From an uncultured Clostridia bacterium (GTDB lineage Bacteria; Bacillota; Clostridia; Oscillospirales; JAAYOS01): a stretch of DNA of 35,319 nt. The stretch spans positions 1-35,319 of the forward strand of contig CANPWY010000007.1 of NCBI GenBank assembly GCA_947585215.1. Direction: 5' to 3'. The notes below the pieces were generated by a model, which did no database searches, had not been told where the DNA came from, and saw only the letters and a program-made list of their open reading frames with translations. The position numbers and the translations under genes are program-made. Each line of letters begins with the position of its first letter. Position 1 is the first letter of the stretch. This document shows positions 31,984-35,319 of the stretch, one piece after another.

Positions 31984-33462
31984 CTAGAGTATGATGCAGA
32001 TAAGACCTCCGCTGCCCTCGTTGATGATGCGCTGGAGGGTCTCGCGCAGCTTGTCGCGCGCGTCCTCCGGCATACGCTTGAGCTTGGCGTTCAGCCCCTC
32101 GCTCACGAGGTCGTGCAGGCTCTTGCCGAAGATGTTCGACTGCCAGATCTCGTCCGGTTTGTCCTCGAACTCGCTCAGGAGATAGTGCACCAGGTCCTCC
32201 GACTGCTTCTCACTGCCGACTATCGGGCTCACCTCGGTCTCGATGTCCGCGCGGAGCATGTGTATCGACGGGGCGCTCGCGCGGAGGCGCACTCCGTACC
32301 GCCCGCCCTGCTTCACTATCTCCGGCTCCTCGAGCGACAGCTCGTCGGTGGCGGGAAGGACTATCCCGTAGCCCGTCGCCTTTACCGAGGCGAGCGCTGG
32401 GGCTATCTTGTCGTACTCCGCTTTGACCGACGCGAGCTCGCCGAGGAGACGCATGAGGTCGCCGTCGTCCTGTATTTCGAAGCCGGACTGCTCCGCGAGC
32501 GTCTTGTAGAAGAGCGAGCGCGGCAGGTCGGCGTCCACGACGGCGACGCCGGTGCCCATGTCGATGCCCGCAAGCCTTATCGAGCTTATCTGCTCGCACT
32601 CACGTATCCTCGCCACCGCTGCTTCGACGTCCCGGACGCGGTGCATGTCCTGCGCCCCGGCAAGTATCGCGTCGAAGATCCCGCGCTTTATCGGGTGCGA
32701 GTTTTCGAGCGTCTCCACCCACGACGGCAGGAAGAAGCCTATCTCCCGTGCCGGGAACTCGCCGAGGACGCTCCGGAGTATCGCCGTTATCTCGTCCTCG
32801 CCGAGGAGGAGGCAGTTTGCGGCGATACAGCCGACGTCGTACTTCTCGCGTATCGTCTTCACCGTCTCGAGCGCCGCCGCGCCCTCCGGGAATGCGGAGT
32901 TCACGACGACGAGGAACGGCTTGCCGAGCACTTTCAGCTCCTTTATCACCCGCTCCTCCGGCTCGGCGTACTCCTCGCGCGGAATGTCGGTGACAGTTCC
33001 GTCGGTCGTTACTACTATGCCTATCGTCGAGTGCTCGGCTATCACCTTGCGGGTGCCGGTCTCGGCGGCCTCCGCCATCGGGACGGGGTGATCGAACCAC
33101 GGCGTTGACACCATCCTCGGCGCGTCTCCCTCGAGCGCGCCCGCGGCGGACGCCACCATGTACCCTACGCTGTCTATCAGGCGCACCTTGAAGCGCGCCC
33201 CGCCGTCCAGCGCGACCTCGACCGCATCCTCCGGCACGAACTTCGGCTCGGCGGTCATTATCGTCCGCCCCGACCCGGACTGCGGCAGCTCGTCCTTGGC
33301 ACGCTCCCGCATGTACACGTTCTCTATGCCGGGTATCACGAGCGTCTCCATGAAGCGCTTAATGAAGGTGGACTTTCCCGTCCTCACCGGCCCGACGACG
33401 CCGATGTAGATGTCCCCGCCGGTGCGCTTCGCTATGTCCTCGTATATCCTTCCTCTGTCCAC
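31984..33462 (-). CDS. spoIVA: Stage IV sporulation protein A, coat morphogenetic ATPase
   Basis: A 492-residue protein, exactly the length of Bacillus subtilis SpoIVA. SpoIVA polymerises with ATP hydrolysis on the forespore outer membrane and forms the base on which the coat is built. The Walker A motif GPVRTGKS is at 24-31, and conserved blocks are VYMRERAKDELPQSGSGRTI, LIDSVGYMV, STIGIVVTTDGT and the C-terminal GGLICIIL. The start is GTG at 33462: AGGAGG lies 7 nt upstream and the protein then begins MDRGRIYEDIAKRTGGDIYI, as in the family. It follows sipL by 14 nt, so the two form an operon. Expression in the mother cell under sigma-E is expected. Confidence 0.96.
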   Translation of the reverse strand: MDRGRIYEDIAKRTGGDIYIGVVGPVRTGKSTFIKRFMETLVIPGIENVYMRERAKDELPQSGSGRTIMTAEPKFVPEDAVEVALDGGARFKVRLIDSVGYMVASAAGALEGDAPRMVSTPWFDHPVPMAEAAETGTRKVIAEHSTIGIVVTTDGTVTDIPREEYAEPEERVIKELKVLGKPFLVVVNSAFPEGAAALETVKTIREKYDVGCIAANCLLLGEDEITAILRSVLGEFPAREIGFFLPSWVETLENSHPIKRGIFDAILAGAQDMHRVRDVEAAVARIRECEQISSIRLAGIDMGTGVAVVDADLPRSLFYKTLAEQSGFEIQDDGDLMRLLGELASVKAEYDKIAPALASVKATGYGIVLPATDELSLEEPEIVKQGGRYGVRLRASAPSIHMLRADIETEVSPIVGSEKQSEDLVHYLLSEFEDKPDEIWQSNIFGKSLHDLVSEGLNAKLKRMPEDARDKLRETLQRIINEGSGGLICIIL

Positions 33463-33476
33463 GTTTATCCTCCTCT

Positions 33477-34997
33477 CTATCGGCGCTTGGGTATCAGCAT
33501 CAGCTTCTTCGAATCGGGCGGCGAGTCCTCCGCCATGCCGTTCGCGTCGCGGATGTCCGCCTCGGTCGTGCAGAAGCGCTTGGCGAGCTGCCACATCGTC
33601 TCCCCGTCCTGCGGGTACCGCAGCACCACCGACGGGCGCGGCGGAGCGTCCTCGCCGTACTCCTCGAGCTTCGCGTGGCGGACAAAGCTCACAGTCTCGG
33701 TCCTTGTCTCCTCGAGCGTCGCCGCGACGTCGAGGCGTATCTCGATGCCTCCCGGCACGGCCGCGCTCAGCGCGGCGCTCTCGACGCGGAGCTCGCACGA
33801 GCAGTCCCCCTCGCCCGTGACGTCTATCGAGACGGGTATCCGTCCCCGCGTCTGGTACTGCGTCCCGTCCTCGCCCGTGTAGCGGACGCGCACGTCCGCG
33901 TTCGACGTGACGCGCAGTATGCCGTCCTCCCCGCGCGACGTCGCCGGCGCCGTGAAGCACACCTCCGCGTCCTCCGCCTCACGAGCCTCCGCGCCCGTCT
34001 CGAGCGTGGCGCGGACCGTCGCGCGGCGCTCCTCGTGCCTGATAAAGGTCTCAAGCTCAAGCGTGCCGTTCTCGGTCTCCGCGCGTTGCGACGTGCTGTA
34101 CAGGTCGGCGAGCACCGCGAACTCGTGCGCGCTGTACGCCACCGTCTGTGCCTCGGCGGAGACCGAAAACTCGTAGGCTCTGCCTCCGTCCTCGTGGCGC
34201 ACCGCGCTCGTCATCCCGGTGGCGCGGAGGACTATGACGACCTCTGCCCCGTCCTCAAGTCCCTCGGTCTCGACTATCTGCGAGAACGGTACCTCCGCGC
34301 GGTGGGAGCAGACGGCGCCGTTCTGCGCGCGGTACAGCGTCTCCACGAGCGCCGTCGCCTTGAACACTGCGCGCCTGCCGATAATGTTGCAGTCCGCCAC
34401 CGTGAAGGACACCTTTGAGCGGATGATGTCCTTCATGGCGGGCGCGCCGCCGAGCTCGATGACGTCGCTCACCGTGAACGCCTTACACGCCGCCGCGGTC
34501 GCGATGCGATGGCTCGTGCGCTCCTCGAGCGTCCGCACGCCGAGGCTCCTCGGCGCGTTCACCGTCGCTGGTATCTCCACCGTCCTGCGGCGAAGCACCC
34601 GTGCCGTGACGCGCACGTTTGCCCGCACGAGCACCTTTCGCGGGTTTATCGTGCGCGCGTCCACGCTCTCGAGCTCCGCCGAAGCGAAAAGCAGGTCACC
34701 CGGCTCGCTCGGTGTCTCGAAGGTCTGCGTGAACGGCACAGTGAGGACGAGCTGTTCCACGCCCTCGCCGCTCTCCGGCAGGTAGAGCACCGCCGCGCGC
34801 ACCGTTCCGCTCACCTCCGCCCGCCCGTCGTGCAGGCTTGTCTCCGAGGCGTACACGCTCCCGTAGGTCGTGATGATGCGCAGGATATCCGGGCACGCGT
34901 CCGGCACGACCTGCTCCTGGGTCTGCTCGCGGGCGGTGACGAGCCGCGCCCCGGTATCGTAGAACACATGGCTTTTTCCGATAAGTTCCAGTTCCAT
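33477..34997 (-). CDS. sipL: SpoIVA-interacting protein SipL (DUF3794 and LysM)
   Basis: A 506-residue protein with DUF3794-type beta-rich repeats over about residues 1-450 and a C-terminal LysM domain (about 460-506, DGETMWQLAKRFCTTEADIR). This is the architecture of SipL of Clostridioides difficile, which binds SpoIVA through its LysM domain to localise the coat. The internal repeats are visible in similar segments such as EQVVPDACPDILRI and VPFTQTFETP compared with VPFSQIVETE. ATG at 34997 is preceded by AAAGGAG. Its place directly before spoIVA supports the assignment. A general spore-cortex LysM protein is the alternative. Confidence 0.9.
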   Translation of the reverse strand: MELELIGKSHVFYDTGARLVTAREQTQEQVVPDACPDILRIITTYGSVYASETSLHDGRAEVSGTVRAAVLYLPESGEGVEQLVLTVPFTQTFETPSEPGDLLFASAELESVDARTINPRKVLVRANVRVTARVLRRRTVEIPATVNAPRSLGVRTLEERTSHRIATAAACKAFTVSDVIELGGAPAMKDIIRSKVSFTVADCNIIGRRAVFKATALVETLYRAQNGAVCSHRAEVPFSQIVETEGLEDGAEVVIVLRATGMTSAVRHEDGGRAYEFSVSAEAQTVAYSAHEFAVLADLYSTSQRAETENGTLELETFIRHEERRATVRATLETGAEAREAEDAEVCFTAPATSRGEDGILRVTSNADVRVRYTGEDGTQYQTRGRIPVSIDVTGEGDCSCELRVESAALSAAVPGGIEIRLDVAATLEETRTETVSFVRHAKLEEYGEDAPPRPSVVLRYPQDGETMWQLAKRFCTTEADIRDANGMAEDSPPDSKKLMLIPKRR

Positions 34998-35049
34998 CGG
35001 TCACACTCCTTTTTACCGCCCGCCTTTTGACCGGCGCGGTTTTTCAAGG

Positions 35050-35057
35050 AATGTATA
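35050..35057 (-). promoter_or_regulatory. Possible sigma-E type -10 box before sipL-spoIVA
   Basis: On the minus strand TATACATT resembles the sigma-E -10 consensus CATACAMT with one mismatch and lies about 55 nt before the sipL start. The -35 element is unclear. Confidence 0.3.
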
Positions 35058-35098
35058 TGCTCCTTGCGGCAGACATTAGAACAATTCGCTCCGAGCCG

Positions 35099-35106
35099 CA
35101 TATAAT
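35099..35106 (+). promoter_or_regulatory. -10 box of the divergent small-protein genes
   Basis: GCATATAAT at 35098-35106 contains TATAAT and also reads as CATATAAT, one mismatch from the sigma-E -10 form. No sigma-A -35 box is seen, so a sporulation sigma factor is plausible. Confidence 0.35.
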
Positions 35107-35131
35107 GACCCGGAGAGGAGGCAAGAGAGGT

Positions 35132-35275
35132 ATGCGGTCGAAGATAATGTTTCTCATCCTGGCGGCGCTGGGTGCGGGCGTGCTCATTTCGCTTATACTG
35201 CCCTCGTGGGCGATAATCGCGGTCCTCGGCTGCGTACTGCTGCTTCTGGGGCTGTGCGGGTGCAAAAAATTTTAG
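35132..35275 (+). CDS. Small hydrophobic membrane protein, 47 residues
   Basis: ATG at 35132 is preceded by GAGGAGG about 10 nt upstream. The peptide has a short basic start (MRSK), two hydrophobic segments (about residues 5-22 and 25-42) broken by LPSW, and a C-terminal CGCKKF. I do not recognise a named family. Gene position, divergent from sipL-spoIVA and just ahead of a SpoVM-like start, suggests a sporulation membrane peptide, but this rests on context. An in-frame ATG at 35105 is less likely, as it overlaps the -10 box. Confidence 0.6.
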   Translation: MRSKIMFLILAALGAGVLISLILPSWAIIAVLGCVLLLLGLCGCKKF

Positions 35276-35291
35276 GGAGGCGGGCTGAAAT

Positions 35292-35319
35292 ATGAAAGTC
35301 GTCGTCTGGCGGTCGCCGA
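35292..35319 (+). CDS. Start of a small protein, possibly SpoVM-like (partial)
   Basis: Nine codons are visible (MKVVVWRSP), preceded by GGGAGG at 35275-35280. SpoVM is a peptide of about 26 residues that starts with a few beta-branched residues, a basic residue and a conserved Pro before an amphipathic helix. It anchors SpoIVA to the convex forespore membrane. Clostridial versions begin with similar [K/R]xxVxRSP patterns as I remember them. Neighbourhood with spoIVA and sipL supports this, but nine residues cannot prove it. Confidence 0.45.

Noticed and set aside
33463-33960. Longer SpoIVA reading frame with about 166 extra N-terminal residues
   Set aside because: The extension overlaps the sipL gene, is Arg/Gly-rich and does not resemble SpoIVA. 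The GTG at 33462 has a perfect AGGAGG and gives the family's usual length of 492.

Overview
The window looks like a chromosomal segment of a GC-rich, spore-forming, gut-associated member of the Clostridia (Bacillota), perhaps Oscillospirales or a neighbouring order. The evidence is: sporulation genes of clostridial type (spoIVA next to sipL), AGGAGG-type ribosome binding sites, a bile salt hydrolase close to the Clostridium perfringens enzyme, rhamnose and alpha-galactoside catabolism, stalk domains of the copper amine oxidase N-terminal type, and low-GC-Gram-positive style promoters in a GC-rich background. The exact genus cannot be read from the sequence.

Layout. (1) 1-1290: the first 95 bases of a surface-protein gene on the minus strand with a long hairpin-rich leader, then a composite inverted-repeat element (copy A). 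(2) 1291-5196, minus strand: rhaB-rhaA-fucO, rhamnose to lactaldehyde and propanediol, without the aldolase. (3) 5458-15709, plus strand: a helix-turn-helix-like protein of unknown function, followed after a terminator by six tightly packed genes. These encode a zinc-ribbon FHA protein, a membrane PP2C phosphatase, a soluble PP2C phosphatase, a lipoprotein that carries a trypsin-like protease outside and an FHA domain inside, and two zinc-ribbon Ser/Thr kinases. The second kinase has a roughly 760-residue beta-helix-like ectodomain. A strong terminator closes the unit. This is the best candidate here for a poorly described system: a phospho-signalling circuit that spans the membrane and has an extracellular protease as a component. 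(4) 15855-19860: bile salt hydrolase, then a CHAP cell-wall hydrolase in line with a two-component system. (5) 20265-22018: plsY and a GT28 diacylglycerol glycosyltransferase, a membrane lipid pair. (6) 22018-22862: copy B of the inverted-repeat element. (7) 22867-26866, minus: melA alpha-galactosidase and a TetM-like GTPase fused to a YacP/Rae1-type NYN nuclease, preceded by a 108-bp tandem repeat that carries promoter-like boxes. (8) 27172-31053, minus: an EcoRI-type adenine methyltransferase coupled to a DUF262-HNH protein, an unknown protein and a SAM methyltransferase. (9) 31080-31592: short palindromes and tRNA-Ala(CGC). (10) 31984-35319: sipL-spoIVA on the minus strand and, divergently, a small membrane protein and the first nine codons of what may be a SpoVM-like peptide. 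SipL, SpoIVA and SpoVM act together at the forespore surface.

Short GC-rich palindromes fill almost every intergenic space longer than about 200 bp. Annotation rests on reading of motifs and remembered family sequences; no database search was run.
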